Shown here piece by piece: positions 63,063 to 64,000 of a DNA stretch of 64,000 nucleotides. The number at the start of each line of letters is the position of its first letter. The first letter of the stretch is position 1. A program made the translations under genes and the position numbers. The notes below the pieces were generated by a model. That model was not told the origin of the DNA. It saw only the letters and a program-made list of their open reading frames with translations, and made no database searches. Source of the DNA: Henricia sp. BOLD:AAB3569 (taxonomy: Eukaryota > Echinodermata > Asteroidea > Spinulosida > Echinasteridae); contig JBBELK010000293.1 in assembly GCA_037783545.1 (NCBI GenBank), positions 62,001 to 126,000 on the forward strand, in the 5' to 3' direction.

Positions 63063-63965
63063 ATCTGTATGGGTTTTTTGTATGTGGCAACAGAATTGTG
63101 ATATGGAGAGATGTAGTAAATATCTGCGGTAATGTCAAATCTCGACCGTGCACAATCTACTTACGAAATTGCATTGTGGTAAATACAGGGTGTCTATAAA
63201 AAAAGGAAACCCATCTTGAAATGCCAATTATCAGAAATCCGTGCAATATTTCAAAAAGGTGTGTATGTAGGGAAAGTCCAGACTCTCCTCTGTCCAATGG
63301 TACCAAGGTCATTATGTAACTGTCATGCATAATGAGCGAACATGGCTATTATGAAAGGTGGTGAAATCATCACTGTGACAAGTTAGCACTTCACTTGAAA
63401 GTGGGATTAGAAGGGCAATGAAGTGATATAAGAACACAACTTATATTTTCAAACCTTAATTTACAGATACATTCAGGGGTGTGTGCCCTCCCATGCCTGC
63501 ACCATTTATCTCAACACACAGCTCACATCGTCTCCTCATGTCTGTGACTGCTTGTCTTACCATTCCATGGTAAGGTTTAAAAAGAAATGTGTTCTTTCAT
63601 CACTTCATTTCCCTTATCCCACTTTCAAGTAAAGTGCTAACTTGTCACAGTGATGATTTCACCACCTTTCATAATGGCCATGTTTGCTCAGTCATGCATG
63701 ACAGTTACATAGTGACCTTGGTACCATTGGACAGAGGACAGTCTCGACTTTCCCTACATACACATCTCTTTTTGAAACATTGCACATATTTCTGATAATT
63801 TGCATTTCAAGATGGGTTTCCTTTTTTATAGACACCCTGTATTTATCACCATGCAATTTCGTAAGTAGATTGTGCACGGTCGAGATTTGACATTATCGCA
63901 GATAATTACTACATCACTCCGTATCACAATTCTGTTGCCACATACAAAAAAAACACATACAACAG
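63063..63965. mobile_element. Large inverted repeat containing a mariner-type element
   Basis: Two arms of about 350 bases (63063-63425 and 63590-63965) are near-perfect reverse complements around a 165-base spacer. Inside each arm is CAGGGTGTCTATAAAAAA, typical of a mariner terminal repeat. The spacer reads on the minus strand VRQAVTDMRRRCELCVEINGAG, resembling the C-terminal end of mariner transposases. About 120 further bases outside the CAGGGTG boundary are also inverted-repeated. Confidence 0.7.
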
Positions 63966-64000
63966 AGATGATACATCATCATACATAAATTAACTTTAGA

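Overview
This window reads as nuclear DNA of a metazoan. An invertebrate deuterostome, most likely an echinoderm, is my inference rather than something shown. The grounds are multi-kilobase intergenic and intronic spaces, GT-AG splice sites in channel exons, APE-type LINE remnants, tRNA-derived SINEs with (AAT)n tails, very many short foldback elements, long poly-G/poly-C runs, and a recurring TAGGCCTA motif. There are no operons, bacterial promoters or CRISPR arrays.

Genes are sparse. The only confident protein-coding sequence is two minus-strand exons of two-pore-domain (K2P, TWiK/KCNK18-like) potassium channels. An N-terminal exon at 26531-27008 carries M1, the cap and the first half of pore 1. 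A C-terminal exon at 46439-47337 carries the rest of pore 1, M2, a long cytosolic loop, M3, pore 2 and M4. The phases match at the first-pore GYG codon, but the exons lie in the wrong order for one minus-strand gene. Tandem paralogues, a rearrangement or an assembly error could explain this. Three further exon candidates (8416-8637 +, 21197-21422 +, 21646-21808 -) rest on splice-like signals plus open frames and are not recognised.

Most of the rest is mobile DNA. (1) 1-30 kb: foldback elements with TTAA or TA flanks, a small transposon nested in an older repeat (2213-2772), an internally deleted Tc1/mariner element (15.2-16.2 kb), and LINE fragments at 13.7, 20.0 and 28.5 kb. (2) 30.3-36.4 kb: a tandem array of three 1.6-2.6 kb units with AGGTGATCGGG subterminal inverted repeats and a 3' hairpin followed by CTAG, resembling a non-autonomous Helitron/Helentron family and full of CRE, DR1, ETS and E-box-like motifs. 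(3) 36-46 kb: a LINE inserted in an older repeat, divergent tRNA-like sequences, a 20-bp minisatellite, and more foldbacks. (4) 47-64 kb: a tandem duplication of SINE-bearing sequence, nested palindromes, SINE copies, a piggyBac-like MITE inside the TTAA centre of another palindrome, a second copy of the 13.7-kb LINE, and a mariner-containing inverted duplication at the right edge.

Nothing suggests that the coding parts work together as a system. The K2P exons are host genes in a transposon-dense neighbourhood. Repeat boundaries were read by eye and are good to roughly 5-20 bases unless a terminal repeat is stated as perfect.
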